A DNA stretch of 64,000 nucleotides, taken from contig JAPJBO010000348.1 of assembly GCA_030068145.1 (NCBI GenBank), positions 62,001-126,000 of the forward strand. The letters are read 5' to 3'. The notes under the pieces were generated by a model that made no database searches, was not told the origin of the DNA, and was given only the letters and a program-made list of their open reading frames with translations. The translations under genes and the position numbers were made by a program. The DNA is from Diplonema papillatum (Eukaryota; Euglenozoa; Diplonemea; Diplonemida; Diplonemidae). Within the stretch, counting starts at the first letter, position 1; each line of letters starts with the position of its first letter. This document shows, in pieces, positions 1 to 10,979 of this stretch.

Positions 1-1
1 G

Positions 2-439
2 GTGAAGCTGCGCGTCAACCACGAATTGGTGCCGGAAGCCCACCAGCACCACCCGCCGTCGTCCGACCGCCCTGAGGACCTGAAGCACGACCTGCATTGG
101 CTCAAGAAGCAGTTCTCGAGTATCACCCGAGCGGACCACCACGCCGCAGAGCAGCGCGACGAGTCGGCGAAGACGCCAGCGTCTCCATACTCTGACAACC
201 TGCCCCTGATGCCGGTGCCGCCTTCGAAGCCGCATCGGTCCGGCCAAAGGGTCGGGCAGCAAGCTTGGTACGAGAGGGGAAAGCGTGCAAACCAAATAGA
301 AGGCCAGCTGCTCCGCGGCACGTTCCAACTGTACAACCAGTCTCCGCTCATCACGAGGTTCACCCGCGATCGAGGAATTGTGTCCTCCCGCCCGTCGCCG
401 TGCATGACTTGGATCCGTGATGAAGGCGACACCGCGTGA
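2..439 (+). CDS. 3' end of an unidentified gene (partial, enters from left edge)
   Basis: An open frame runs from the window edge to a TGA at 437-439 (about 145 codons). Codons in the first 300 bases are strongly G/C-ending, as in the clear genes of this window, which is why I take it as coding. The product is hydrophilic and rich in His, Pro, Arg and Gln, with no membrane segment or motif that I recognise. The true start lies upstream of the window; the GTG at position 2 is only the first base triplet available. It could be the last exon of a longer gene. The last 100 bases are less clearly coding, so the real end might differ if an intron is present. Confidence 0.5.
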   Translation: MKLRVNHELVPEAHQHHPPSSDRPEDLKHDLHWLKKQFSSITRADHHAAEQRDESAKTPASPYSDNLPLMPVPPSKPHRSGQRVGQQAWYERGKRANQIEGQLLRGTFQLYNQSPLITRFTRDRGIVSSRPSPCMTWIRDEGDTA

Positions 440-2192
440 CGAGGGGGTAGGCGAGCATCCTGATGAACGACATCCCCAAGTCCTGGAGGGGAAGACCCCC
501 CCTTTCTTCGTACCCATACAATGCTTTCTCCCCGGGAAACGAAACACGCATTGGGTGCTGGAAAATGCAGGTGCCATGAAGGCAGACAAGCTCTGTTCAC
601 GGGCTAGTGCTACTTTTATGTACGTCTTCCGTTGGGAGAGACAACGATCAAAATAGCCTGGTCGGTTACAGGTCAAGTTTTGTTTCCGCTCGCTTTCGCG
701 GTGCGGACTTTTTCGGCCGTTTTGGCTGCTGCTGGTTTGGTGGGGAGGGAGTCAAGCTGGTCATCCGTTGGTCCAGTGTTAAGCTGACTGCCTTCGAGAA
801 AGAAGGCGCAAGGACCAAACGTTCCCAGATCTAACCCGGGCGCAAGGTTTCTACCTCCGTATTCGAACGCGAGGTGTGCGAAACGTGGCACCGAAACGCG
901 ATGGCCCGCGACTCAAAAAGAGAAAAACGCCAGTTGCCGTTCCCTGTATCCGTGTCAGTATCAGTTGCCTGTTCGACAAATTCAGTTTGTGCCAACAGCA
1001 GCACACGTCGCTCTCCGCACGAAATATGCTTCAAATGAATAATACGAGACGACGAGCCGTCCTGCCCGGAGAGCTAGCCTTCGCGCCCGAGCCCCACACA
1101 AGTTACTTGCTTTCACTTCCCGGCAGGGAACGTCCAAAATGAAGATGCGCTGGCGTGTATGGAACGGCGGAGCGCCACACGTTACAAGAAGCGTAACTCT
1201 GTGCGTTGGGGTCCATTGAACGTGTCGACACACCATATCTCCGCACTCGTGTATTCCAGCGACTGCCAATGTCAGCGTCTCCTTCTCTCTCTCTCTCTCT
1301 TTCTCTTTCTCTCTCCCTTTCTCGCGCCGCCTTTGCCTCTTCTTCCGAGTTCCCGCTTCGTAACCGGCCAGAGCGCTTTTCCAAGCGTTTGCCAGTTCCA
1401 AAGCGATTGCAGTTCTTTTCCGTTATGCACGTGTTGCCCGGAACGTCCAAGTTGACATCGTAGAGCATGTGTCGGGATATGAGATAACTTAACATGCGAG
1501 AAAGACGTTTGAGTTGCGTGATCGGTATTCGTCGTGGACTGGGGGACCGTCGTCAGTTTTATATTTGAGTTGTTGCACCCCTCGCGTGTTTGGGAGCCGC
1601 TACTTCGAAGAAGAAACAGCGGCCTTTTCTGCATCCGTCGTGTCGGTCTCAGGAGTCTTTCTTTTGTTTTTTGGCTAGCCAAAGCGAGTAAAGAAGAGAA
1701 CGAGTGTACGAGAACGGAAGTAGCACACGGAGACCGTCGCGGAATATCGCTTTCTTACCTTCACGGTGAACTCCAGCAACAAGTCCGGCCTCAAGTGCGG
1801 GTGTGGCCACACCCGGAAATAGGATGTAGGGTGTGCGCACCCGCTTTTGGAGAGTCTGGTTTCACTCGAGCAAAAGTTGCTCGAGTTCACCGTGTTGGTA
1901 ATTCCTCAAAACTAGCACCGACGACATCGTCCCCTCCCATAGTGTCAGTCGTACAAGTCGCTTGGCTAGCCAAAGGGAGCGCCAAAGAAAAGAACAACCG
2001 ACAGCGATCCACACAAGCTCCTTCCCACCTTTTCTCAATTACCTCAAAGCCAGGCCAATCCACAACGCCGTCCCTCCCTCCCTGGGGTCCCTGGTGTCAG
2101 CCGGAGACTCGGTACCAGCCGGCTCCTTTGAAGCACCCCCGAGACCGGTCCGCCACCGTGCACGGGCGCGGGCGGGGGCCCGGCTCAAATGA
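440..2192. other. Spacer before the glycosyltransferase gene
   Basis: No convincing gene. It holds a CT-rich microsatellite near 1283-1320 and a small inverted-repeat element at 1762-1894. Open frames here (for instance 1534-2238) run through the element and lack the codon bias of the genes. Confidence 0.5.
1762..1894. mobile_element. MITE-like element, CACGGTG inverted repeats, family A
   Basis: The ends are inverted repeats of about 19 bases beginning CACGGTGAACTC (18 of 19 match), and the element is 133 bp. It is flanked by TT on both sides (1760-1761 and 1895-1896), consistent with a 2-bp target duplication. Inside are short hairpins of the GGTGTGG/CCACACC kind. The related element at 9662-9834 shares the end sequence, so this is a family. 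CACTA-like (EnSpm) transposons have 2-3 bp duplications and CAC ends; assignment to that group is inference. Confidence 0.65.
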
Positions 2193-4630
2193 ATGCGTCG
2201 CAACGGTAAAATGCCGTCGCTCCGGTTCCCGCTGCTGATCCTCGCCCTGCTGGTGTTCAGCCTGACCCTGTTCGCCGAGTACGCCGCGCACCTGACGCAG
2301 CACCCGCTGTACGGCGCGAAGGCGAAGGGACCCGGCGACGCCGCCGCGGCGCAGGGCCAGCGGCACCACGGGCCGGCGGCGCACAGCGCGGAGCTCCCGA
2401 AGAGGGGCCGAGACAGCCCGCCGCCGCGGCCGGCGGGCGCCGGAGGCTCGGGCGCAGGGGAAGGCGGCGCCGGGGACCGCGAACTGGCGGCGGGGGTGGC
2501 CGCGAGGTATCCGTGGCTGTTCGAAAAGCGGCACGTCGCGAAGGATCCGAAGGTGACGCCCAGCCCGCTTGTGTATGACCCTGCCCCCACGCCCGATCCA
2601 CGGGGAGCCCCGTTGGTACGGCACAGCAAACCGGCTGCGGTCAACGCGACAACGAAGCTGATAGCGACGGCGGACCGGCGCGCGGCGCGCATCCCGCCTC
2701 TGATTCCCCGCATCGAGGATCCGGATTTCATCTCCCCGAACGACGGCGTCGAGAAGGCGAAGGTGTGGGACATCGTCATCGGAATCCCGAGCATCGACAC
2801 GCCGACGGGCGCGCGGCGGCGCAAGTACCAGCGCGAGAGCTGGCTGCGGTACAGCAACGTCTACCGCCACCCGGAGCATCCAACCGGGTCCGTCCTCGTC
2901 AAGTACCTTCTCGCCCACCACCCGGCCACGAATTACACGTGCTCGCAGCACCTCCGCAACGAGGCGTCCGAGCACAACGACATCATTTTCTTCGACATGA
3001 GAGAGGGCGTGTGGGACCAAGCCCGGAAGCCGTGGGCGGTGGAGGTCGGCATGAGCCGGAAGGCCTACGCCTGGTACTGCTACGTCGCCGACAACTACAA
3101 AGCGAACTGGGTCATGAAGGGCGACGACGACGAGTTCGTCCGGACGCTCTTCCTGCAGTCCGAGCTGCGGTCCCTCCCGTTCGACAGCCGCACGTATTAC
3201 GGCAGGATCATGCATTGGGGGGTGAAGAAGGGATCCTCGTTGAAGTTCCCGTTCTCGGGCGGTATGTCGGTCACGATGACCTACGACCTTGTCGACTGGA
3301 TCCGCGACTCCCGCTACGTCGAACAAAACGTCGACTACTATCACGAAGATGTCATGGTCGGCAGATGGTTTTACTCCGCAAACGTCCCGTTAAACGTTGT
3401 GCGGGACTGCAGACACCACGACGTGCATAAAGGAGCCAACAAACAGAAACAAACGGACAAATCGCTCTGTATCCACCACCTGCAGGTATGTAGAAGCGAA
3501 GCCTATATTTGCAAAAATGCAGTAGCAGCCCGCTCTGCGCCACAAGATTTGCTTTGCATTTGCAAGGAACGTCTCCGAGCCCGCAACGCTCTCGTCGACC
3601 CGACACAATGTCGGGGATGTTTATATGGGTCCTGCGTTTGTGGCCACCACGAGCACCCAACCGACAGGAGTCCACTGCCCCCAGAAGAAGAAAGAAGAAA
3701 AGGAAAAGAGAACGGATTGATAGCAGAACCACGACCCAAAGGAAGGACAACAAGAAACGTCGAAAGACACCAGACTGTACATCAACCCCGGTTGATTGTC
3801 GGCAATGCAAGGCCGCTCCGGGTCCAGGAACGTGACGGTCAACCACAGTCAGCAAAGTTTGAGTCGAAGGCAGCACAGTGCTCACAACCCTCGTCCGCTC
3901 TGCCCGCTGTGGCTGACCGTCTCGACGAGTTTGTGTTCAGTGCAAGCGCCATGCCCAAAGGTGCGCCACGCCTGATGCTTTAGTTTGGGAGATCGGTAGC
4001 CACTGCGAACCCGGGAAGATCAAAGGACGATCGGTTTGGCTGCTAGTCGACGTGCAAGCCCCGCCGAAGGTTCGGCAGAAGCACAACTGACGAGCAGAAA
4101 TAAGTCATTCCACCGGTGCTGAGGGACGGCCGCAAAAAAGAGGACCCACACCATCCGGTGCACACGAGTGCCCCCCCGCCCGCTTGCTCTTTTCTAGCAG
4201 ACTTGAGCACCTTCGGTGCGTCTAGAAGGGTCGAGTGAGAACCTAAAGAGAGACAAGAGTATTGGGCGACAAGCACTGAGTGTTTGATGTCCACTTGCTC
4301 CAGAAGCAAGGTTGGAAGGGGTCGATTCGGAGACTCAAGGATTCGGAATTGGAAAATAACACAGGAAAGGTCCTCTTCCTTGTTCCCGACCCCGCTCCCC
4401 TCGACCGTTTTGCCGGTAATCGCCTCGTACCGAAGAGTATAAAGGTCCGAACGAGACCTCCCTCTCTCGCTCTCTCTCTAACGAGTGCAAACCCACAGGA
4501 TCAGCAGCAGGAATACACCGACAATTTCCGACGCTACCCTGACGACAGCCCACCCAAACCCAAAAAGCACGCGCTACCTGAAGCTGATCAATTGGGCAAC
4601 CGCTTTCTTGACATCGGTGGCAGCTGCTAA
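2193..4630 (+). CDS. Golgi-type beta-1,3-glycosyltransferase (GT31/GT67-like), two exons
   Basis: Predicted type II membrane enzyme that adds a hexose (Gal or GlcNAc type) to surface or secreted glycans in the Golgi. Exon 1 is 2193-3485, exon 2 is 4499-4630, joined in phase 0 over a 1013-bp intron with GTATGT donor and CCCACAG acceptor; total about 474 aa. Residues 9-30 form a signal anchor, followed by a Pro/Gly/Ala-rich stem to about 165. The catalytic part starts near DIVIGIPSIDTP, has RRxxQRESWLRY, the metal-binding KGDDDEFVR (about 308) and EDVMVGRW (about 384), all in family order. The GIPSxD and QRxxW pattern resembles trypanosomatid surface glycosyltransferases. If the intron were retained the frame would stay open to 3983, but that stretch has lost the gene's codon bias, so I prefer splicing. 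Donor sugar and linkage cannot be told. Confidence 0.85.
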
Positions 4631-5882
4631 CAGTGGTTCGAAGTCCAATGCTGCCTGTTCTAATGTTATGCAGTACTATTCATGTAGTACTGACATAATG
4701 CTTGACGCTGTCGTGAGAGGATACGAGAGATATGAGACCTCCGTCGTGACAATGCACTTTCGTTTGTGGCATTCAGTCGTCGGGCCCGTCCTTGGCTGTT
4801 CCAAGGTGTTTGCCCCTTCGAAGAAGATCACTACGTGTGAGTGATTCCGTGCTGCGCAGCACTGGACTAAGGTATCTTCTCCGACTTCGCAGGCTGCAGT
4901 TCGCATCGGACAAGAGTGTTTTCTGCAGACATTCAGGTTCCACGTGACGTAGGTTGTCCGTGTATTGCAGAACCTAGACATGGTGGTCAAACGATTCGCA
5001 TGCGATAATAATTATCGCACAAAATCGGCATGCGATAATTAGTATGCGACAGTCCATCATACTGTATTTGCCCAGATTTTAATCGTGCGATAATGCGGAT
5101 GAAATACGATAATTGGCGCCAAAATCCCAAATGCGATACTAATATGCGATCCTGCGAATCGTTTGACCACTTGACCACTATGCCTAGAGCGTCGGGCACA
5201 TGTGCACAGAAGGACTTTCTTTCCTCGCACGCTTGCCCAACAGAAATGAGCCGGGTCCTGGCCGGCAGAGTAGTTATCCTGTTTCTGGTTGGGAACAGAT
5301 AAATGGCCGCACAATTCTTCGGTGGCACTCCCCCCCGTTGCTGTCCTGCGACAGCACAGATAAATGAACATGCACCCGGCCCAACTTACCAAGCCGGTAG
5401 TACAGCGTTGTGGAACACTGCTGACTCGTACTTCCTTCCGATCCTGGCAGCGATGCCAAAGGAGGGGGTTCCGGAGGTGTTCTTGACCTTCACGCAGCGC
5501 GTCAGAAAGAAAAGGTCACGGTAGTCCTCGGAAGACCGAAACTTAACACTAAGAATACCATAAAGCCGAAAGCGTGTCTTCACCCCTTTCACTTTTTGCC
5601 AGTCACGTCGCATCATTGGCTTCGATCCAGCCGCGCGTGGCAATTCGGACGATCTTCCGTTTTATGTGCGATGAGACGGACGCGCGTGGTGACAAATGAA
5701 ACCCGAGAGCTTCCCGTTTCTGGTGCGATCCGCCTAATGCAGGGATCCTGCATCAGGTTTATTAGCACGTGCGCCCCCTCCTCCCCCCCCATCTCTTGCA
5801 ACCATCGTATTGTCACGCACATCAGAGTCAGCAAACTAGGGGGGAAATCGAGGTACAGAAAGAAGAGTGGGTAGGCTCGTCG
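4631..5882. other. Spacer with one inverted-repeat element
   Basis: No gene is supported. The inverted-repeat element at 4979-5182 is the only structured feature I see. Confidence 0.5.
4979..5182. mobile_element. MITE-like foldback element with 6-bp target duplication
   Basis: The core inverted repeat is perfect over 18 bases (GTGGTCAAACGATTCGCA and its complement). The outer ends extend to CATGGTGG on the left and CCACTATG on the right. CCTAGA stands directly outside both ends (4973-4978 and 5183-5188), a likely target duplication. The 204-bp body is AT-rich with repeated TGCGATAAT-like words that can fold back. No coding capacity. Confidence 0.75.
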
Positions 5883-6371
5883 ATGTTCTCTTGTGTCGTG
5901 CCGGGAGCGGACGAGTCGAAGCGAGGGCTGGGAAAGTCGCTGAGGGTCGACGACGGGAGGCGGCACACGACGCAGTACCTGCGGCAGAAGTACTTGCGGC
6001 TGCTGCACAGGTTGGAGCGGAAGAAGATCTTCGCGTCGAGTCTGAATGCGGTCCGCGCGCAAGCCGCGCTCAACGCTGAGCTCGAGGCGAGCTTGGGGCA
6101 CCTAGGCTCGGAGACGCAGACCATCGGACTGCTCCGAATGATGCGAGCCGCGCGGAAGAACCTTGCTTCTCTGCGGGAGGACGAGGCCACCGCATACTCT
6201 ACGCGCGCTTCCGCCGACCAAGTGCCGTCACACTTCAACCACGAACAGCAGATCAAGTGGGAGCTCGACCGCTTCGACCGCATCGCGAAGGAAAGAGACC
6301 CGTTGGCACTCCCCGCACTTACAGTGGCTCGCTTTCCGTCTATGCAGCGCAGCCCGGGAACAGCTAGCTGA
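5883..6371 (+). CDS. Small hypothetical alpha-helical protein
   Basis: A 162-aa frame from the ATG at 5883 to the TGA at 6369-6371, with the high third-position GC of real genes. The product is basic and mostly helical, with a run of Arg/Lys/Leu (RQKYLRLLHRLERKKIF, about residues 34-50) and no signal peptide or membrane segment. I do not recognise a family. It may be part of a longer spliced gene; no convincing partner exon is visible. Upstream in-frame codons reach 5769 without ATG and look like spacer. Confidence 0.55.
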   Translation: MFSCVVPGADESKRGLGKSLRVDDGRRHTTQYLRQKYLRLLHRLERKKIFASSLNAVRAQAALNAELEASLGHLGSETQTIGLLRMMRAARKNLASLREDEATAYSTRASADQVPSHFNHEQQIKWELDRFDRIAKERDPLALPALTVARFPSMQRSPGTAS

Positions 6372-6518
6372 CTAAGCACGCCTTTCCGGAACTGCGAACT
6401 TGATGGTGCCATCTCAGGTCTGAACCGCACACTTGAAATATGAGGGCTGGCTCTCTGATCCTGCGCCACTCCCACTGCTAGCAACATGGTCACCACCACT
6501 GTACAACCATAGGATACC

Positions 6519-6766
6519 ACCCTCCATCCGTGCATATCCGGTATGGTGGACGCCTGCGCACTGCAAGAAGTTATCCAGGATCCTCGCCACCGGTGGAAGA
6601 AAGGACTCACTCACTGTCACTGTCGCTGTATCATTGTACTTCGCCAAAGGGTACCACCTGCATCCGTTTGTGGTGGAGGCCTGTGCACTGCAAGGGGTTC
6701 TCCCGGGATCATCCACCACCAGAGACGCAGTCTGGGAGAAAGGTCGCCTCACTGTCACTGTCGCTG
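6519..6766. repeat. Imperfect tandem duplication, two units of about 115-130 bp
   Basis: Two copies share ACCACC..CATCCGT, CTGCGCACTGCAAG versus CTGTGCACTGCAAG, a GGATC core and a perfect closing CTCACTGTCACTGTCGCTG (about 6609-6627 and 6748-6766). Differences are scattered, so the duplication is not new. Confidence 0.7.
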
Positions 6767-7290
6767 CGGGAAAATAGAAGGCTTGCGCACCGCATGCGCG
6801 GAAGTTTTTTGAGAGCTTCGTCCAGCCCGGTGAGCAGAGGAACTTTCTGGTCCCTGGCGTCCCTGGTATTCCGATTCCGCACATCCACCAGCATCCCCAA
6901 CACACGAGAACGTTCTGCCCGTCCCTCCTTCAATAGATAGAAGCGCGCGCATCGCCTCCGGGGCCGCCGATAATAATTCGTCACCTCCCCCCCCTTCCTT
7001 CACTAAATCCGCGGTTAAATAACCTGGCCTCAGTGGTGCAAGCACCACGCGCTCTTCAAACCCAAGAAACATTTCCCCCCCCCACACACGCTTTCAATTA
7101 ATCAAACGTCGCGGAACGCTGGCCCCAGCGCCCCCTGGCTGAAGCGCAGACACACCCCGACTTCCGCACGCGTTTATTGTTGCCCGATGCTCGCCGCGGT
7201 TTCCACCGCGAAAGGGCGCGCCGGCGGCACTTCGCAGCTGTTTGTGTTGCTTCCAGCTCTCCTTCAATTCTCCATCAATTCATTGATGCC

Positions 7291-7395
7291 CTGCACCGAA
7301 GCGTCCCGGCTGACCACCGAAAGAACAGGCGCCGAATTCCTCCGCAAAGGCTGCACCGAAGCGCCCCGGCCGACCACCAAAAGGACCGGCACAGA
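7291..7395. repeat. Two-copy tandem repeat of about 57 bp
   Basis: CTGCACCGAAGCG(T/C)CCCGGC(T/C)GACCACC occurs at about 7291 and again at about 7348, followed both times by an AAAG-A(C)-GGC segment. Confidence 0.6.
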
Positions 7396-8461
7396 AGCCC
7401 ACCCACAAACCCAGCACCGCGAGGCCGCCCACCGAATACTGAGAGCGCTGCGGTCAAGGCAGCAGGTGCACGCGGCTTCGGCCGCTTCACTGCAGGACGG
7501 CGAGCATTGAGTTCGGTTGAGTACACGAACCACATAGATTTTCATGCACTGCCGAGGACGGTTCGCAGTGACAATTCTCCATCTTGCAAGCGTTGCCAGC
7601 AACATAGGACAGGGGTATAAAGCCATACAGGCAGGTACCCGGTCGGGCCCGTTTGCCATCACGCAGGCCAGCCCAGTTTCACAGTGGGCCTGGAGGCATT
7701 TTCAAGCATTTTTGCGGGCAGCGTGTTGTGAAGGCTGAAATGGCGTAGGCGGCGTGTTTGGTGGTGAACAGAATTACCAGCCTGAAAGTGACGAAAATAC
7801 GAGCAGGAAAACGATACGGCATGCATGCACAAACAAAACGAAGCGCCGGTCCGTTTCTTCAAGAACCGACTGCCAAGGTTTCCAAAACTTGTTTTGCCAA
7901 GTGTCTTGTCCTGCGCAGGGTGACCCCACTGCGTCCGGCCCCGTCACGCGCCTTATCCATCCTGATGAACGAACATGATGTGGGTTCCAGAAAACCCATA
8001 GTAAAGGAAGAGAGCTCAAAATACCGCCACTAAATTCTGCGACGCTCAAACCATATAATGTTGTCGACAACGAAACGCAAAAGCATGAACCAGAACCTAC
8101 GCATTTCTTCTCGAACACACGTATCAAAGCGTGACTGACGTTGGGGCTAAAGCTGCAGAGACGGTCGTAGCAGTAGCAAATTGCGCATGTAGATCGTTAC
8201 GCTGTTGCCCATTCTTCGTTCTTCTCCTTCACGGACTACGGGCTGCACACAGTTGTTCCGTCGTACCCCGTGAAAGTCTCAAATCTCGTCCGTGGCTCCT
8301 GGGAACCCCAACAGTAGCAGACCCACATCTTTCACAGGATCGCTTCATCTCAGGAAAGAAAGAAAGAACGGGAAAGGGAAAGAGCTGCGTGGTAAAACGG
8401 CGCGGGGAGTGCGGGGAGTGAGAGGGAGGGCACACAAACTAGTTACTGAAGAGCGTGCGCG

Positions 8462-9631
8462 ATGGCGGAAAGGTCGGAGTATTTGTACAAGATCCTCATC
8501 GTCGGGGACGTGAACGTCGGGAAGACGAGCTTGGTTCGGCGGTACACGAAGGACATCTACAACAAGAACACGAAGCCGACCCTCGGCGTCGACTTCTCGC
8601 TGAAGGAGCTGACCAGCGTCGCGCCCAATACGCTGATCCGCGCCCAGGTTTGGGACGTTGCGGGGCAGGACCGGCACAAGAATATTACCAGGGTTTACTA
8701 CAAAGACGCCGTCGCGGCGATCATCGTGTTCGACGTGACGGACCAGAAGTCGCTCGACGGGGCGGTGGATTGGAAGAAGGACATCAACGACAAGGTCTTC
8801 GACGCGCAGGGCGAGCCGATTCCCTGCCTCCTGCTTGCCAACAAGTCCGACCTCGGCGGGCACTGCGTCTCGCGGGCCGACCTGCTCGAGTTCTCGAAGC
8901 AGCACCGGTTCCTCAACTTCTTTTTCACGTCCGCGCGAAGCGGGGACAACGTCGACTCCTCGTTCGACTGGTTGATAACCAGGGTGTACGACACCGCCAA
9001 AATGGCGCCGAAGCCCGTGGCTCCGGCGAACGGCGCTCCGAAGACCATCGAGCTCAAGCAGAATGTGAACAGCACAAGCTTGAAGCGGTTGAAGGTCCTC
9101 TGCATCGGAACGAAGGGCAGCGGGTCGACCAGCGTCGTGCACAAGTTCGTGAAGGACGCGTTCTCGACCACAGTGCCTCCGACCACCACAGCGACAACGA
9201 TGGTTAAAACGATCCAACTCACCAACGAGCAAGTCAACCTCTGTCTCGTGGACGCGCCGCCCAATGCGAAGCCGACCCCTGCTCTCATGGACGATGTCTG
9301 CGGTGCTCTGTTTGTGTACGACAGCACACGGAGTGAGTCGCTGAAGGAGATCAAAGACCTGAAGGCCGCTTTCAACGTGAAGTACAGTGGTATCCCTTCC
9401 GCGGTTCTGTCTAATAAGACGGACCTCTCCGAGTCGAACGTACTCTCGCGCGACGAGATGGAGAGCATCAAAGCCTCGCACAAGTTCAACTTCTTCTTCG
9501 ACACGTCAGCGAAGTCTAACCAGAACATCGACGAATGCATAACGACTCTCTGCAACCACATCGTCAAGACAAACCCAGCCGCGGGCCGTTCCAGCGCCAG
9601 CCGCCCGCAGAAGAAGAAGTCTTGCTGCTGA
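8462..9631 (+). CDS. Tandem Rab32/38-like GTPase (two GTPase domains, second degenerate)
   Basis: A 389-aa protein with two Ras-like domains in a row. Domain 1 (about 8-185) has an intact P-loop GDVNVGKTS, switch WDVAGQD, NKSD and TSAR guanine motifs, and Rab32/38 hallmarks (RVYYKDAVAAIIVFDVT, LLLANKSD). Rab32-type proteins steer traffic to lysosome-related organelles and mitochondria. Domain 2 (about 206-375) keeps NKTD and TSAKSNQNIDE but its P-loop reads GTKGSGSTS without the lysine, and the DxxGQ switch is replaced by DAPPN, so it probably does not hydrolyse GTP normally. The chain ends QKKKSCC, a double-cysteine signal for geranylgeranylation, so membrane anchoring comes after the degenerate domain. 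The start is the ATG at 8462; there is no intron. Confidence 0.92.
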   Translation: MAERSEYLYKILIVGDVNVGKTSLVRRYTKDIYNKNTKPTLGVDFSLKELTSVAPNTLIRAQVWDVAGQDRHKNITRVYYKDAVAAIIVFDVTDQKSLDGAVDWKKDINDKVFDAQGEPIPCLLLANKSDLGGHCVSRADLLEFSKQHRFLNFFFTSARSGDNVDSSFDWLITRVYDTAKMAPKPVAPANGAPKTIELKQNVNSTSLKRLKVLCIGTKGSGSTSVVHKFVKDAFSTTVPPTTTATTMVKTIQLTNEQVNLCLVDAPPNAKPTPALMDDVCGALFVYDSTRSESLKEIKDLKAAFNVKYSGIPSAVLSNKTDLSESNVLSRDEMESIKASHKFNFFFDTSAKSNQNIDECITTLCNHIVKTNPAAGRSSASRPQKKKSCC

Positions 9632-9661
9632 ATGCCCACTTTGCTCGCGCACCGTTCGGTG

Positions 9662-9834
9662 CACGATGGAGTCCAGCCTCAGCGGCTGGAGAAAGAGGGG
9701 GCGTGCGTCACACCTGAAAAAACGGGTGTGCTGCAACCAGAACGCGTGTAATTCCACACCCGAAAAGCAGGTGTGGCAACCGCTTTTTTAACTCCAGCTT
9801 TTAGCTCCAGCTTCTGAGGCTGGACTCCACCGTG
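9662..9834. mobile_element. MITE-like element, CACGGTG inverted repeats, family A (second copy)
   Basis: 173 bp starting 31 bp after the stop codon of the tandem Rab gene. Its inverted ends match over about 30 bases (CACGRTGGAGTCCAGCCTC form) and share CACGGTG-ASTCCAGC with the element at 1762-1894. TG flanks both ends (9660-9661 and 9835-9836), again a 2-bp duplication. The body carries two CACACC/GGTGTG hairpins. It could lie in the 3' untranslated region of the Rab mRNA. Confidence 0.7.
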
Positions 9835-10908
9835 TGTCGCTTCACGCCAACACCTCTCGGCCCAGCTCTCAAGCCTCGGGTTCGGGCTGCGCGCGGTCGA
9901 CGTTGCGGAGCGCTTCTTCTTTGTCTGTTCTGGAATCTTTCTTTTCGTCCTTCTTCTTTTGAAGCATACGCAGGAAAATAATAGTTGGCTAGACCTCTTG
10001 AGTTTGTGCTGCCCGCGCGTGTGAGGAGTCGGCGTTGAACCAAAAACAAGGCAGGACCCCCCCTTTCGCGGCATGACGCTCACCCGCCAACAGAGAGGTC
10101 AGACTTCACCCTTGTTGAAAGGGGGCGGCTCCGCAGGGAATATTGGCCGCGAGACGAACCCGCGAAAGAGCAACAGGAGCCGTGTTTCAACTATTATTTT
10201 CTTCCCAGTTGTTCCCTGTTCATCCGTATTGTATTCAAACGTTGTGCAGGTCTTGTGCTGAGCGAAGGTGTGTTGTACGTCGCTGCGACCTCACATGCCC
10301 ACATCCACTCGAAAGGAAAGCGACAAGGGCGGCTGCAGGCTGCGCGAAGTACAAACTGTGACAACGTGTCACCAAAGCCGGGCAGCCACAAGGAATTGCC
10401 CCGTCTCAAATAGGTGCCAACCGTTTTCCTCGCTGGGGCAATGTGGCCTAATCGTCCAACTTGGTGTGGTGTGCCAAAGGCCCGGCTCAGAAACGGCAGA
10501 CAAGCTTAGGCAATCCGGCCTCACAGACCCTTCAGTTGCTCTCTCTCTCTCTCATTCACTCTCGAGTTTAGGTAAGAACGAACCCGCCTTTCCGCTGCCA
10601 GCGAAGCCAATGAGCCGACGGTAGCGCAGTCTAAGCACTAAAGAACCACTCTGGACGGGCATTCAACTTGCGATGCAAGAACGCCATTCACGGCGAGCCC
10701 GTTCATTCGAACCCTTTGAAAGTTTACGAGCAATTGGAGCGCCTTGAGTGCCGTTCACGTAGCGTACCGAGTATTATTCTGGCTTTCCGCCGTAATGACC
10801 GTCCGCGCGCAAAGTTGAGCAAACGGCGGGTCTGCACGCAAGTGCTCGCGCAGCGAGACAAAGAGGCAGCCGCTACCCGTAGTCAGTCTGCCCGGGGTTG
10901 CGAATCCT

Positions 10909-10979
10909 AGCAATGTTCTTCAACTTGAGGGAGTAAAGGCCGTATCAAGGTTGCTGTAGGTGACCTTACAGCAGGACGG
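10909..10979 (+). pseudogene. Fragment of small-subunit rRNA, 3' end (decayed)
   Basis: The stretch TTCTTCAACTTGAGGGAGTA followed by a CGTATCAAGGTTGCTGTAGG word follows the universal 3' end of SSU rRNA (GTCGTAACAAGG..TGTAGGTGAACCT). TGACCTTACAGCAGGA then mirrors the closing helix-45 stem. Several changes from the universal sequence and the lack of any other SSU domain nearby show a non-functional fragment. Confidence 0.7.

Larger units (their letters stand above)
6372..8461. other. Spacer with local tandem repeats
   Basis: No gene is supported. Contains an imperfect tandem duplication (6519-6766) and a short two-copy repeat near 7291-7395; the overlapping open frames are made of these repeats. 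Confidence 0.5.

Noticed and set aside
1534-2238. 234-codon open frame
   Set aside because: It runs through the MITE at 1762-1894 and overlaps the glycosyltransferase start in another frame; no motif and no codon bias.
3486-3983. Read-through extension of the glycosyltransferase frame
   Set aside because: The frame stays open but codon bias vanishes after a GTATGT donor, and an in-phase acceptor with a short Pro/Lys-rich exon follows at 4499.
7177-7620. 147-codon frame
   Set aside because: Built largely from the 57-bp tandem repeat; His/Arg/Pro-rich with no domain.
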